DNA of 57,156 nucleotides from Mucilaginibacter polytrichastri (GCF_001911425.1 NZ_MPPL01000001.1:1380318-1437473); one strand, 5' to 3'. Positions 34,533-44,409 are shown, numbered from the stretch's first letter. Translations and numbers: made by a program. Notes: generated by a model from the sequence alone, not told the origin.

Positions 34533-35483
34533 ATGACTATTATGAACGAGCAAAAAATACATCTCTGGCCACAATTAGACTACCAGCAGTTGAAAGAGAC
34601 GATCGCAACTGTACACATGTGGACGCAGATGGTAGGCAAAGTCAGGTTAATTCAAACCCCATGGATTAACCATTCGTGGCACGTAACCTTGTATGTTAGC
34701 CCAATAGGCTTAACAACGGGCAGCATACCATACCACGAAGGAAGTTTCCAGATCGACCTTGATTTTATTGATCACCAGTTGCATATTTTTACCAGTGCAG
34801 GTAAAAAAACTTCTTTTTCGTTAGGTGCCAAAACCATAGCCGGCTTTTATATCGAACTGATGGACAACCTTAAAGCTGTAGGCATAGATACAGCGATTTA
34901 CGCTGTACCAAACGAAGTAGAGCCTGCTATCCCGTTTTTAGAAAACCATATACCATGTACTTACCATGCTGATGTGATGCATAACTATTGGCAGGCGCTG
35001 GTGAAAATTAATAACGTGTTTACCAAATTCAGGGCCGTGTTTGATGGTAAATGCAGCCCTGTGCATTTCTTTTGGGGTGCATTTGATTTGGCGGTAACCC
35101 GTTTCTCTGGTCGCAAGGCACCGCTTCATCCTGGTGGGGCACCTAATATACCGGTTGCGGTAATGCAGGAGGCTTACTCTCAGGAAGTAAGCTCATGCGG
35201 GTTTTGGCCGGGCAGCGATCAATACCCAAACCCAGCATTTTATGCTTATTGCTATCCCACGCCTAATGATTTTGGAGCGCAGAAAGTAGCACCGGAAGGC
35301 GCTTTTTACAGTAAAGAGATGGGGGAATATTTGTTGCCCTATCACGTAGTACAGCAAGCTGCAGATCCGGAAGCCAGCCTCCTCGGGTTTTTGCAAACTA
35401 CTTATAATGCCGCCGCGGTTACAGGTAATTGGGATAAAAGCCTGCAATGTGATTTATCTGGTTTAAAGACCAGTGTAGAATAA
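34533..35483 (+). CDS. DUF5996 family protein
   Basis: A 316-residue soluble protein whose sequence (WPQLDYQQLKETIATVHMWT, then MVGKVRLIQTPWINHSWHVT) matches what I know as the DUF5996 family. The C-terminal half holds FFWGAFDLAVTRFSGRKAP and a GFWPGSDQYPNPAFYAYCYP segment rich in aromatic residues. Members are widespread and have no known reaction. No signal peptide is present. ATGs at 34533 and 34542 are both possible starts; the first is given. Confidence 0.88.
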   Translation: MTIMNEQKIHLWPQLDYQQLKETIATVHMWTQMVGKVRLIQTPWINHSWHVTLYVSPIGLTTGSIPYHEGSFQIDLDFIDHQLHIFTSAGKKTSFSLGAKTIAGFYIELMDNLKAVGIDTAIYAVPNEVEPAIPFLENHIPCTYHADVMHNYWQALVKINNVFTKFRAVFDGKCSPVHFFWGAFDLAVTRFSGRKAPLHPGGAPNIPVAVMQEAYSQEVSSCGFWPGSDQYPNPAFYAYCYPTPNDFGAQKVAPEGAFYSKEMGEYLLPYHVVQQAADPEASLLGFLQTTYNAAAVTGNWDKSLQCDLSGLKTSVE

Positions 35484-35583
35484 CGCAGCCCGGCAATTTT
35501 ATAAGGGATTAATAAAACCACATCATGCCGCAGGCGTTATGAATCTTGAATAGATAACAGTATATTAACAGTTATTGCAATTT

Positions 35584-36162
35584 TTATTCAGCCGTTATCT
35601 TTCTTTCTACTCTGGTATCCGGGATAAACCATATCATAGCTACAATTATATATAAGGCAATGCTTATCAATGGTTTATAAAAAGCAACTGCCATGCCAAC
35701 GAGATATAAAATTACAGATGTGATGCTTTTCCAGTTGTGCCCAAATGCTTGCGATAGTATGGAATCTTTACCAGAGCGTTTAATGAGTAAGTAAGCAAGC
35801 AGGGTATAGGCTCCCGCATTCATGGCTAAAATACCACCATAAAAAAATACAGGCCATTGCGCAAAATGGTTTTCGCCCATCCAGGCGGTCACAAAAGGTA
35901 TCAGAGAGAGCCAGAATAATAAGTTAAGGTTTGCCCAAAGTATCTTGCCGTCTATACGGTCTACCAGGTAAATCATATGGTGATGGTTATTCCAATAAAT
36001 ACCAACATACACAAAGCTTAAAAGGTAGCAGAAAAAGACAGGCATCAGGGGGAGAAGCGCGTGCAGATCTGCACTGTGCGGTACTTTAAGCTCTAGTACC
36101 ATAATGGTGATAATAATGGCGATAACCCCATCGCTAAATGCTTCTAAACGGCCCTTTTTCAT
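35584..36162 (-). CDS. TMEM175 family potassium channel (DUF1211)
   Basis: The 192-residue membrane protein begins MKKGRLEAFSDGVIAIIITI, with the FSDG motif on the first helix that defines TMEM175-type channels. About six helices are visible, that is, one TMEM175 repeat, which would work as a tetramer. Bacterial members conduct K+ with modest selectivity. The gene lies 54 bp after the hybrid kinase gene on the same strand. Confidence 0.92.
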   Translation of the reverse strand: MKKGRLEAFSDGVIAIIITIMVLELKVPHSADLHALLPLMPVFFCYLLSFVYVGIYWNNHHHMIYLVDRIDGKILWANLNLLFWLSLIPFVTAWMGENHFAQWPVFFYGGILAMNAGAYTLLAYLLIKRSGKDSILSQAFGHNWKSITSVILYLVGMAVAFYKPLISIALYIIVAMIWFIPDTRVERKITAE

Positions 36163-36216
36163 TTGTTATTAATAAGTATTAAGCTAAAATAAGCATCTGC
36201 AATGTTGCTGCAATTA

Positions 36217-38415
36217 CTAACCACCAGCCAAAGCTGCATGCAGTTTATCAATCTCTATGGGTTTTCGTAAAAAGCCGCTAAAGTAGTTTATGTATTCGGC
36301 CTGGTGTTCGGCTGTAATATCGGCAGTGAGGGCAAATATGGGGGTATTTAAATTAGGGTTATCATTATTGCGGATATGCGCCGTGGCATCAAATCCATTC
36401 ATTTCGGGCATGTGTATGTCCATCAAAATAAAATCGTAGGTTTTTGATTGCGACATGGCTATAGCTTCGATGCCATTTTTGGCGTGCTCTGCAGTGATGC
36501 CCCATTTAGATAATAGCTTACGGGCTACCAGGGCATTAATCATATTATCTTCGGCTAATAGGATATTACAATTATTAAGATCGTAAAAATTTTTAACAGG
36601 CGGTTTGGAGGTGGTTAAGCATTTGCGCAGTTTAAGGCTAAAATGAAAAACCGAACCTTTACCCATTTCGCTTTTAACAACTACCTGGCTTTCATGGAGT
36701 TCTATTAACTTTTTTACAATAGCCAGCCCAAGGCCAGAGCCGCCCTGCTTACGCGTGGTAATTGATTTTGGCTGCGAAAAACTCTGGAACATTTTGTCAA
36801 AATATTCCGGCGGGATACCTGAACCGGTATCCGAAATAATGAACTGCAGGGTGTCTGTAAATTCATCACCATCCAGTTTTTTTACTTCCAGTTTTACTGT
36901 GCCTTTTTCGGTGTATTTAATGGCATTACTAATCAGGTTGCCCAAAATTTGTACAATTTTGGTTTCATCCATTTCATAGCTCTCCCAAATATTCCGGTCG
37001 AGCTTTACCGACGGTTTAAGGCCTTTTTCAAGGGCCATACTATCGTATGTGCGCGTTATGCGGTTTATTAATGAGCTAAATTCGCATGGGTGTAACTCTA
37101 ACTGTACTTTGTCCGCATCCAGCTTAGTAAAATCCAGGATGTCGTTAATAATAAGCAACAGGTTGTTGGAGGCAAACTTCAGCGAATCGAACAGGTCTTT
37201 TTCACCCGGTTCAGAGCGTTCGCTAAGCAGCGAAGTAATGGTGATCACAGCATTTAGCGGTGTGCGGATCTCGTGGCTCATGGTAGAAAGGAATTCCTGT
37301 TTCATTTTAGCAGTTCGCTCAGCAAGTTCCTTTTTCTCCATAATCTCAGCTTTTTCCATCTGCACCCGTGCATCATTTTTAAGCGCCTCCATTTTAGTGA
37401 TCAACTCATAATTTTCAATCACTTGCAAGGTTTGGGTATTAATTACGCCTTCTTTTTGCTGTAAATAAAGTTCCAGGTATTCGAGCGATTTCTCGGTATT
37501 GTGTTCTTTTTTATAAACCTGGTAAAGCAGGTGGTTTGATTTAAACTTAATGATGGTAATATTATATTCGCTGCTAAGTGAAAGGGCGTTTTGCAAAATT
37601 TCCTTTGCTTCATCATTTCGCCCCATCTCTACATACAGTACCCCCATTTTATACAGGGCCATAGCATTACCCAGTTTATCATTTTCGCGGTTATGAATAA
37701 CCATGGCTTCTTTAAAATCGCGTTCGGCTTTCTGATACTCGCCTGTTTTGGTGTATACCTTCCCGCGCCCGTAAATAGAAAAGGCCAGCCCACGGATATC
37801 GCCCGATTCGTTTTTTAGTTCGATAGCATCTTCAATGAGCTGCATTGCTTTGTTGATATCGCCTTGTTTCAGGTAGATGCCCGAAAGTGGGTTATAAGCA
37901 TTAGAAATGAGGTTATTGTCCTTAATTATTTCTGCGGCTTCTATAGAGCTTTCGTAAGCCCTAACCGCATTGCGGATATCGCCAATGTACTCGTATATAG
38001 TGCCTAATGATTTTTGCGCCCTGGCCTGGTTATGATAGTCCTGATATTTGCGGTAAATAACCAGGCAATCCATTAAATATACGAGGCCCAGATGGTAATT
38101 ATCGGTTTTATAATAAACGCCTGCAATGCTGTATTTGGCATCGGCAATACCGCGCTCATCGTTTAGTAGTTCAAAGTGTTTAATGGCTTCCTGGGCATAT
38201 TCAATGGCGGCTGTGTACTCGCCCATAATCATGTAAAACAACGACAACCGGTTAAGGCTCTGTCCCGTTAATGCAGTATTATTAATTTCACGGCTTTGTA
38301 TTAAAGCGTTGTTGGCAAGTAGTGTGCTTTTTTTTAGGTCATAGATACGCGTTTTGTAGGCTTCATCCAGCAGTAATTTTATCTGTTCGATGGGGTCATT
38401 ATCAACGGTATTCAT
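36217..38415 (-). CDS. Cytoplasmic TPR hybrid sensor histidine kinase
   Basis: This 732-residue protein has no signal peptide or membrane helix. An array of TPR repeats covers residues 10-330. Then come a short coiled coil, a HisKA domain with phospho-acceptor H381 (MSHEIRTPLNAV), an ATPase domain (NLISNAIKYTEKG; DTGSGIPPEY; GSGLGLAIVKKL), and a C-terminal receiver with phospho-acceptor D666 (ILMDIHMPEMNG). There is no DNA-binding output domain, so the signal must pass to another protein. It is 94 bp after ypdA on the same strand. Confidence 0.95.
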   Translation of the reverse strand: MNTVDNDPIEQIKLLLDEAYKTRIYDLKKSTLLANNALIQSREINNTALTGQSLNRLSLFYMIMGEYTAAIEYAQEAIKHFELLNDERGIADAKYSIAGVYYKTDNYHLGLVYLMDCLVIYRKYQDYHNQARAQKSLGTIYEYIGDIRNAVRAYESSIEAAEIIKDNNLISNAYNPLSGIYLKQGDINKAMQLIEDAIELKNESGDIRGLAFSIYGRGKVYTKTGEYQKAERDFKEAMVIHNRENDKLGNAMALYKMGVLYVEMGRNDEAKEILQNALSLSSEYNITIIKFKSNHLLYQVYKKEHNTEKSLEYLELYLQQKEGVINTQTLQVIENYELITKMEALKNDARVQMEKAEIMEKKELAERTAKMKQEFLSTMSHEIRTPLNAVITITSLLSERSEPGEKDLFDSLKFASNNLLLIINDILDFTKLDADKVQLELHPCEFSSLINRITRTYDSMALEKGLKPSVKLDRNIWESYEMDETKIVQILGNLISNAIKYTEKGTVKLEVKKLDGDEFTDTLQFIISDTGSGIPPEYFDKMFQSFSQPKSITTRKQGGSGLGLAIVKKLIELHESQVVVKSEMGKGSVFHFSLKLRKCLTTSKPPVKNFYDLNNCNILLAEDNMINALVARKLLSKWGITAEHAKNGIEAIAMSQSKTYDFILMDIHMPEMNGFDATAHIRNNDNPNLNTPIFALTADITAEHQAEYINYFSGFLRKPIEIDKLHAALAGG

Positions 38416-38509
38416 GTTTAATATACAGCGCAGGCGTTAAATTGGTTGTGTTTGATAAAGGTTAAGAATTAGCAATTTAGCACTTGTTTTCTTAATTTGA
38501 AAAAAAAAG

Positions 38510-39481
38510 TTATTTACTTTCTTCACGCTTGGTTATTATATCGCTTAAGATCATATCTGCATGGATGCGCGAGTTTTCAATAAACCATAAATGGGTATCC
38601 ATACCGCCGCAAACAACACCAGCTAAATACATGCCGGGCAAGTTGGTTTCCATCGTATCTTTATTGTATTGGGGGATAAAGCGGTCATCGTCTGACAGGG
38701 CAATGCCTATGTTTTTCAAGAAAATGAAATTAGGTTTATAACCGGTCATGGCCATTACAAAATCATTGGGGATGGTAATCGTCCCTTCGGGCGTTTCTAT
38801 ATCAGCCTCGGTTTCGCGGATGGCTTTTAAGTTAGCGTTGAAATAAGCTTTAATGCTGCCCTCTTTTATCCTGTTAATAATATCCGGCCTTACCCAGTAT
38901 TTAACCCGGTCGCTAATCTCGCTGCCGCGAACCACCAGGGTTACCTCGGCACCTTTACGGTAGGTTTCGAGCGCAACATCGATGGCCGAATTGCTTGAAC
39001 CTACTACAATAACCTTTTGCAGGGTGAAAAATGCGGGGTCTTGGTAATAGTGTTTTACTTTAGGCAAATGCTCGCCGGGGATATCCAGGTTTACCGCAAC
39101 GTCATAAAAACCGGTTGATACGATAACATATTTGGCTTCATAAACGGCTTTATTAGTGGTTACCTTGTAATGTTTATTAATAGGTTTAACCTCAGTTACT
39201 TCTTCAAATAAATGAAGCGGGAGTGTGTTTGATAGTGCTACACGGCGGTAATATTCTAATGCATCGGCACGGTTGGGCTTGGTGTGGGTGGTTACAAAAG
39301 GTACGCCGCCAATTTCTAATTTCTCTGAGGTGGAGAAGAAGGTCATGGTAGAAGGGTAGTTGTACAACGAGTTAACCAGCGTGCCTTTTTCTACAATTAC
39401 AAAACTTAAACCTGCTTTTTGCGCAGCCAAGCCGCAAGCCAAACCAATAGGGCCGCCGCCTATAATTAAAATATCGAGCAT
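38510..39481 (-). CDS. ypdA: YpdA family FAD-dependent thiol reductase
   Basis: A 323-residue flavoprotein with the N-terminal FAD motif IIGGGPIGLACGLAAQKAG and the following SLYNYPSTMTFFSTSEKLEI segment typical of YpdA. The NAD(P)H motif is VVGSSNSAIDVALE near residue 162. YpdA (Bdr) reduces bacillithiol disulfide in Firmicutes and is commonly annotated as a putative bacillithiol reductase in Bacteroidota. No thioredoxin-type CxxC is present, as expected for this family. A GNAT gene lies 20 bp upstream in the same direction. Confidence 0.92.
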   Translation of the reverse strand: MLDILIIGGGPIGLACGLAAQKAGLSFVIVEKGTLVNSLYNYPSTMTFFSTSEKLEIGGVPFVTTHTKPNRADALEYYRRVALSNTLPLHLFEEVTEVKPINKHYKVTTNKAVYEAKYVIVSTGFYDVAVNLDIPGEHLPKVKHYYQDPAFFTLQKVIVVGSSNSAIDVALETYRKGAEVTLVVRGSEISDRVKYWVRPDIINRIKEGSIKAYFNANLKAIRETEADIETPEGTITIPNDFVMAMTGYKPNFIFLKNIGIALSDDDRFIPQYNKDTMETNLPGMYLAGVVCGGMDTHLWFIENSRIHADMILSDIITKREESK

Positions 39482-39501
39482 ATTAATATCAAATGTATGA
39501 T

Positions 39502-39783
39502 TTAAGCCAGTACATCGTCAAACTCCTTCACCATTTCAAACACATTTTGTGCGAAACTACAGGATGGATGAATTTTGTAGTGATGTTTGCGGGCGAAGTT
39601 TACGCCAGCCTCAACCAATTGGCGGCCTATGTGCTTGCCTTGTAAATCTTCGGATACTTCGGTGTGATAGATATCCATAATAGAAGGGCTTGTCATACTA
39701 TACCGCATTTCGGCCACATGGTGGTCGCCTTGAGTTATGTAAAACAAGCCCTCCGTGTCTTTTAGTTTATGTTGTATTTCCAT
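39502..39783 (-). CDS. Short GNAT-like N-acetyltransferase (YjdJ type)
   Basis: A compact 93-residue acetyltransferase of the short GNAT type. The acetyl-CoA loop is EDLQGKHIGRQLVEAGVNFA near residues 45-64 and is followed by KIHPSCSFAQNVF. The substrate is unknown; in this class the Cys in PSCSFA is thought to take part in catalysis. It is 43 bp after fsa and 20 bp before ypdA on the same strand. Confidence 0.9.
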   Translation of the reverse strand: MEIQHKLKDTEGLFYITQGDHHVAEMRYSMTSPSIMDIYHTEVSEDLQGKHIGRQLVEAGVNFARKHHYKIHPSCSFAQNVFEMVKEFDDVLA

Positions 39784-39826
39784 TGCTGCTTAATAAAGCA
39801 ATAAAGGCAACACAATGTTTAGCAAC

Positions 39827-40495
39827 TTATACTTTTGCAGCAGCTGCCTTAGCATGGTCAGCTAAAAACGTAGCCAAACCGCTATCTGTTAATGGGTGCT
39901 TTAATAAAGCAGTAATGGCAGACAGTGGTGCAGTAATTACATCTGAGCCTATTTTAGCGCAGGTAATAATGTGCATTGGTGTACGTACCGATGCTGCAAG
40001 GATCTGGGTTTCGTAACCATAGTTATCAAAAATTAAGCGGATGTCTTCAATCAGTTGCATACCATCGGTAGAGATATCATCCAAACGGCCAACAAACGGA
40101 GATACATAAGTAGCACCTGCTTTAGCAGCCAACAAAGCCTGACCTGAAGAGAATACCAGTGTGCAGTTGGTTTTGATGCCTTTTTCTGTAAAGTATTTAA
40201 TGGCTTTAACACCATCTTTAATCATGGGCACTTTAACCACAATACTAGGGTGTAGTTTGGCTAATGCCTCGCCTTCAACAATAATTTCGTCGAAAGTGGT
40301 GGCAATAACTTCGGCACTTACAGCGCCATCGCCAATAATATCGCAGATGGCCAGGTAATGTTTAATAACATTTTCTTGTCCGCTGATGCCTTCTTTAGCC
40401 ATCAGTGATGGGTTAGTGGTTACACCATCTAAAACACCAAGGTCATGTGCTTCTTGTATTTGTGCCAGGTTGGCGGTATCAATGAAAAACTTCAT
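39827..40495 (-). CDS. fsa: Transaldolase-like fructose-6-phosphate aldolase
   Basis: This 222-residue protein belongs to the small MipB/TalC group. It starts [20 protein letters not shown], then [13 protein letters not shown]. The Schiff-base lysine is K88 in VVKVPM. Members act as transaldolase or as fructose-6-phosphate aldolase, and sequence alone does not separate the two. The length is typical. It is the first gene of a possible series fsa, GNAT, ypdA, kinase, TMEM175. Confidence 0.93.
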   Translation of the reverse strand: MKFFIDTANLAQIQEAHDLGVLDGVTTNPSLMAKEGISGQENVIKHYLAICDIIGDGAVSAEVIATTFDEIIVEGEALAKLHPSIVVKVPMIKDGVKAIKYFTEKGIKTNCTLVFSSGQALLAAKAGATYVSPFVGRLDDISTDGMQLIEDIRLIFDNYGYETQILAASVRTPMHIITCAKIGSDVITAPLSAITALLKHPLTDSGLATFLADHAKAAAAKV

Positions 40496-40705
40496 TATTT
40501 TAATTTGTTGATTTATTAATTAGGTAATTTGTTAATTATGATTCGATTAGATAATAAAACAGTAAGACTACTTTAAATACCTGCGCGAAATTAACATTTG
40601 AATTGCTGTTTGAAAGCTTTTTTGTCAATTTAATATTGACTTAACAGAGGGATAAGGCTTTATAGTTAACGGGCATGTTAACTGATGAACCTAAAAGAAA
40701 AAAAA

Positions 40706-40806
40706 GTGGGTAAGCTACTTTTATCGCACCGCTACAACCCTCTACCCTTGCTGCGTTCCCACCCTGGGGGAGTTCAAGAGGAGCTGGTCGTAAAAGACTT
40801 ACCCAC
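40706..40806 (-). ncRNA. ffs: Signal recognition particle RNA (bacterial small type)
   Basis: The minus strand folds with GTGGGTAAG at the 5' end pairing with CTTACCCAC at the 3' end. It carries the conserved SRP domain IV sequence around GGGTGGGAACGCAGCAAGGG (within 40746-40770). This is the binding site for Ffh, which delivers nascent membrane proteins. A run of T on the minus strand directly after 40706 acts as terminator, and a TACATTTG -7 box lies just upstream (40816-40809). The ends are set by the terminal helix and may be off by a few bases. Confidence 0.93.
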
Positions 40807-40808
40807 CG

Positions 40809-40816
40809 CAAATGTA
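40809..40816 (-). promoter_or_regulatory. -7 box of the SRP RNA promoter
   Basis: TACATTTG reads on the minus strand and is an exact TAnnTTTG match placed just before the 5' end of the RNA. Confidence 0.65.
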
Positions 40817-40893
40817 GGAAAAATATCAAGTTTTGGGAAACAAAATTGCGATTAACCATTGAACTGCTGAGAATGAGGCCAATAAAATGCATT

Positions 40894-41460
40894 TCAGGCA
40901 AAACTCGCAGCCGTTTTATGCTCAAACATAAATTCGTGAAATATACTCCATTTAGATTGGCTGTTCAGCGTTTCGCGCTCCAGTACAGTAAGACTATTAA
41001 TCATAAAACGCTGGCGGAAAGTGATATATTTAAAATGAGGCCACAGTTTGTAAAAGCAGTTTTCGTTAATGCTGCGCGCAATAGTGATATGTGGTGTAAG
41101 CTGGCTTTTACTAATGTGCAACTGCTTGCCTAAAGCTGCAAACCAGTTATCACTTTGGTAAGTAGCTTCTATAGCGGCATAAATAGTGTAGGTATTATTT
41201 TTATGTACAAAAAACTTAAAGTTATTGATCTGTAAGGTTACAGCCGGCATACCTTTAAGCTTTGGCTGCAGGGTTTCTATAGCAGGCCGCATGATATACG
41301 GTTTTTTGCGGGTATATTTAGATACCGAGATATGCGCAGTTGACCCCATAGAAGGATAGTCGCCTATTAACCCGGCAGCAAATTTTTTGTAACTGCTAAT
41401 TTCTGCACAGATCCGGTCGTCGGGTCTAAGCAGTAGCATGTAGTCGGCATATCCAGTCAT
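40894..41460 (-). CDS. 2H phosphoesterase (2'-5' RNA ligase family)
   Basis: The 188-residue protein has the two catalytic histidine motifs of the 2H superfamily: AHISVS near residue 43 and PHITIA near residue 122. These enzymes open or form 2',3'-cyclic phosphates in RNA or related nucleotides, and the natural substrate here is unknown. It is divergent from dinB across 73 bp. Confidence 0.9.
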   Translation of the reverse strand: MTGYADYMLLLRPDDRICAEISSYKKFAAGLIGDYPSMGSTAHISVSKYTRKKPYIMRPAIETLQPKLKGMPAVTLQINNFKFFVHKNNTYTIYAAIEATYQSDNWFAALGKQLHISKSQLTPHITIARSINENCFYKLWPHFKYITFRQRFMINSLTVLERETLNSQSKWSIFHEFMFEHKTAASFA

Positions 41461-41533
41461 AACGATGAAATTAGATAAACGAAATTGCTAAAATAATTAG
41501 TATTTTTACATTTAATTTTTCCACATTTGTATA

Positions 41534-42721
41534 GTGATTCCGAAGCGGCATATTGTTCATATTGACCTCGATTCGTTCTTCGTATCTGTAGAGCGAAAGT
41601 TTAATCCCGCGCTAATTGGCAAGCCGGTGATTATAGGTGGCTCGGCAGATCGGGGTGTGGTTGCATCGTGCAGTTACGAAGCGCGTAAGTTTGGCGTACA
41701 CTCTGCCATGCCTACCCGGCAGGCTTTGAAGCTTTGTCCGGATGCTATACTGGTAAGGGGTACGCATGGGCGATATGGGGAAGCATCGCGGGAGGTAACG
41801 CAGATTATCCATGATGCTGTACCGCTTTACCAAAAAACTTCTGTTGATGAGTTTTATATTGACTACACAGGTATGGATCGCTTTTATGATGCCTATCAGC
41901 TGGCTACAGAACTGCGGCAAAGGGTGATCCGCGAAACCGGCTTGCCTATTTCGTTCGGGATGGCATCAACCAAAACAGTAGCTAAAATGGCTACCAACCA
42001 AGCCAAGCCCAACGGGCAGCTTTATATTGAGCACGGCAAAGAAATGGAGTTTATGGCTCCGCTGCCCATCCGCAAAATACCCATGCTGGGCGAAAAAACC
42101 TGCGAGCGACTATATAGTTACGGCATCGAAAAAATAGGCGACCTGCAAAAGGTAGAGCTTCGTTTTTTGGAAACTGTTTTCGGCCGTGCCGGATTATATA
42201 TTTGGGAAAAGGCCAGGGGGATTGATCACAGTGAAATAGAACCGGCATCCGAACGGAAATCCATCTCTACCGAGCACACTTTTGATGCAGATACTGCCGA
42301 CCAGCGTACCTTAGAAACCATCCTGGTATCGATGACAGAAGAGCTGGCCTTTAAGCTACGCAAAGAAGGTAAGGTAGCAGGTTGTATGGCTGTTAAGCTT
42401 CGTTACAGCGATTTTGAAACCCATACCCTGCAAGAAAAGATCAGCCTGACAGCAGCAGAACATATCTTGATTCCCGGTATTAAAAACCTGCTAAAAAAAG
42501 CATGGAGTAAAAATAACCCCATCCGGCTTATCGGCGTAAAATTGAGCCAGCTTACACGGGGCAGTTACCAGATTAACCTGTTTGAAGATAACGAAGAGCA
42601 GATTAAGCTATACCAGGCCATGGATAACATTAACTTTAAATATGGCGACAAAACCGTTTGCCGCGCCGCCGGGATGGAAATAGGCACGAGGAATTTTAAC
42701 CCGTTTCTGCCAAGCCAGTAG
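41534..42721 (+). CDS. dinB: DNA polymerase IV (Y family)
   Basis: A 395-residue translesion polymerase. HIDLDSFFVSVE near the N terminus carries the first metal-binding Asp, and SVDEFYIDYTG near residue 101 the others. The helix-hairpin-helix thumb (IRKIPMLGEKTCERLYSYGI) and little-finger domain follow. The start codon is GTG at 41534. A CACATTTG -7-like box ends only a few bases before it, so the mRNA may have almost no leader. The C terminus does not end in a clear clamp-binding motif, though QINLF near 350 is a possible one. Confidence 0.95.
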   Translation: MIPKRHIVHIDLDSFFVSVERKFNPALIGKPVIIGGSADRGVVASCSYEARKFGVHSAMPTRQALKLCPDAILVRGTHGRYGEASREVTQIIHDAVPLYQKTSVDEFYIDYTGMDRFYDAYQLATELRQRVIRETGLPISFGMASTKTVAKMATNQAKPNGQLYIEHGKEMEFMAPLPIRKIPMLGEKTCERLYSYGIEKIGDLQKVELRFLETVFGRAGLYIWEKARGIDHSEIEPASERKSISTEHTFDADTADQRTLETILVSMTEELAFKLRKEGKVAGCMAVKLRYSDFETHTLQEKISLTAAEHILIPGIKNLLKKAWSKNNPIRLIGVKLSQLTRGSYQINLFEDNEEQIKLYQAMDNINFKYGDKTVCRAAGMEIGTRNFNPFLPSQ

Positions 42722-42732
42722 GGGGGTAGAAA

Positions 42733-42867
42733 CAAGAAACAAGAATCGAGAGACAAGATACAAAATCTTGTTTGCAACAGGCTGGAAGCCTGAAAAACAG
42801 GTAACTTACCGCAGCTGAACAACTGTTGTACAAATCAACTTTCTTGTCTCTTGGTTCTTGTTTCTTG
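42733..42867. repeat. 135-bp element with 26-bp terminal inverted repeats
   Basis: The left end (42733-42758, beginning CAAGAAACAAGAA) and the reverse complement of the right end (42842-42867) agree at 24 of 26 bases. The element fills the gap between the converging dinB and serine hydrolase genes. It has no open frame, so it is MITE-like or a large foldback repeat. Partial relatives are at 17540-17572, 20524-20547 and 28668-28679. Confidence 0.75.
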
Positions 42868-42875
42868 CATCTTCC

Positions 42876-44099
42876 TTACTGCACTATTGATTTCAGTACC
42901 GCACTTACCAAACCATCCATGGCTTTATTGTCAATCCAGCGGGCTACGATAATTAAATCGTGGTCGGTATCGCAATAAATCATGTTTGTGCCGTTGCCTA
43001 TGTGTACCCAAGCTTTTTCGGGGGCAGATGGCAGCAGTTTTTTGTCGGTGTTTAAAAACCAATTCATATAGCCATAGCCGGTATTAGCGGTGGTAGGGGT
43101 AAGGGCTTGTTCAACCCATTGTTTGCTAATGAGTTGTTTACCTTTCCAGTTGCCGCCATGCAGGGTAAGCAAGCCAAAACGGGCCATATCATAGGCATTC
43201 ATAAACATGCCGCCACCCCAGTGGCCGCCACCGCTTACAGATTGTACGGGTTGGCCATCCAGCACTATCCACGAATTTCGGTAACCGTACCAGCGCCATG
43301 TTGTTGACGCGCCAATAGGGTCCATAATAGTTTCTTTTAAAACCTGTGGCAGTGGCCTGCGCCATACATTAGTGGCTGCAAGGGCAAGTGCGTTTACGCG
43401 TACATCATTATATTTCCAGGTGGTGCCTGGTTCGTTACGTTTACGGTTTTTATATTCTTCCAGGTCGCCCTCGGGGCGGTCGGCCCAGTCTGGTTTGCCC
43501 CAAAGCGTGCCTTCCCAGTCGCTGGTTTGGCGCAGCATAACTTCCCAGGTGAGCCTGCGGTTATGTGCAGAAGCAAAAGGATATATAATGTCGTTCTGAT
43601 TACTGTCAGAGCCGTTGCTACTGCCGGGTGAGTAAATTTCTACAAAGGGCACATAACTGGCTACCGTGTCTGCCGTGCTACGGATCAGGCCGCGATCAAC
43701 CGCTACACCAATTACTGTAGAAAGCAGGCTTTTGGTTACGCTGTTTACAATATCAACCTTATTGGGTTCGCCCCATTGGGCAACCACGTAGCCTTTGTAA
43801 ATGATAAGTCCGGTTGCAGCAGCGCGGTATGTAAGCGGGCCGGCAGCCTCGCTCATGGGTTCTTTACCAAAGCTTTGGTATTGAGCTATCAAACCATCGT
43901 GCGATGATTTTGCTTCGTTAGCCAGCGCAAAACTTACAGCTTTTTGAATGCCAACATCATCCAAACCCGATTGCGACGGTGTTTTTTGCTGCCAGATATT
44001 TGGAGCCGGGAAATAATCGTTTAGTTTTTGAACTTTTTGTGCGAAAACGGCCGCCGAGGAAAAGGCGATGCAAATGGTGAAAAGTAACCCTTTTTTCAT
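42876..44099 (-). CDS. Secreted serine hydrolase, class C beta-lactamase-like
   Basis: A 407-residue protein with a cleavable signal peptide (MKKGLLFTICIAFSSAAVFA). The SxxK motif is in NSVTKSLLS near residue 120, the Tyr motif is YND near 228, and the third motif is HIGNG near the C terminus. These are the active-site elements of the beta-lactamase/D-aminopeptidase family. Family members hydrolyse many esters and amides, so antibiotic resistance should not be assumed. It is a single gene converging on dinB. Confidence 0.92.
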   Translation of the reverse strand: MKKGLLFTICIAFSSAAVFAQKVQKLNDYFPAPNIWQQKTPSQSGLDDVGIQKAVSFALANEAKSSHDGLIAQYQSFGKEPMSEAAGPLTYRAAATGLIIYKGYVVAQWGEPNKVDIVNSVTKSLLSTVIGVAVDRGLIRSTADTVASYVPFVEIYSPGSSNGSDSNQNDIIYPFASAHNRRLTWEVMLRQTSDWEGTLWGKPDWADRPEGDLEEYKNRKRNEPGTTWKYNDVRVNALALAATNVWRRPLPQVLKETIMDPIGASTTWRWYGYRNSWIVLDGQPVQSVSGGGHWGGGMFMNAYDMARFGLLTLHGGNWKGKQLISKQWVEQALTPTTANTGYGYMNWFLNTDKKLLPSAPEKAWVHIGNGTNMIYCDTDHDLIIVARWIDNKAMDGLVSAVLKSIVQ

Positions 44100-44211
44100 G
44101 CGGCCAATATAGTTATCATTTCGGAATTCCGGGAGGGGGTGTTGTATTAGCCCGAAATTAATCCTGTAAAGATTAGATACAGCAGGGGGTGTTTTCTTAG
44201 CTAAGATAGGT

Positions 44212-44409
44212 TTATGACAAATGGTTTGTATTTTTTACGTTTTGTATCCGGTAAATTAAAACGGAATAAACGGGCAGTATTAAAACAATTGGCAATATAA
44301 GTTTAAGTGGGGTTACATGATCTACAAACAGTAGCTCACATAGCGAAACAAGAAGCAGGCTTAAAGCATAACAGGTAAAAGTTAAGAAAGATTTTTTAGA
44401 TTTTGTCAT
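44212..44409 (-). CDS. Small two-helix membrane protein
   Basis: From the ATG at 44409 the product is 65 residues: a basic start (MTKSKKSFLTF) and two membrane helices at about 10-28 and 34-54. A longer frame starting at 44556 adds 49 residues that are rich in Tyr, His and Asn and look non-coding. No family is recognised. Confidence 0.5.
   Translation of the reverse strand: MTKSKKSFLTFTCYALSLLLVSLCELLFVDHVTPLKLILPIVLILPVYSVLIYRIQNVKNTNHLS

Noticed and set aside
42876..44099. Antibiotic-resistance beta-lactamase
   Set aside because: The SxxK serine hydrolase family is broad, and nothing in the sequence or context points to antibiotic hydrolysis.
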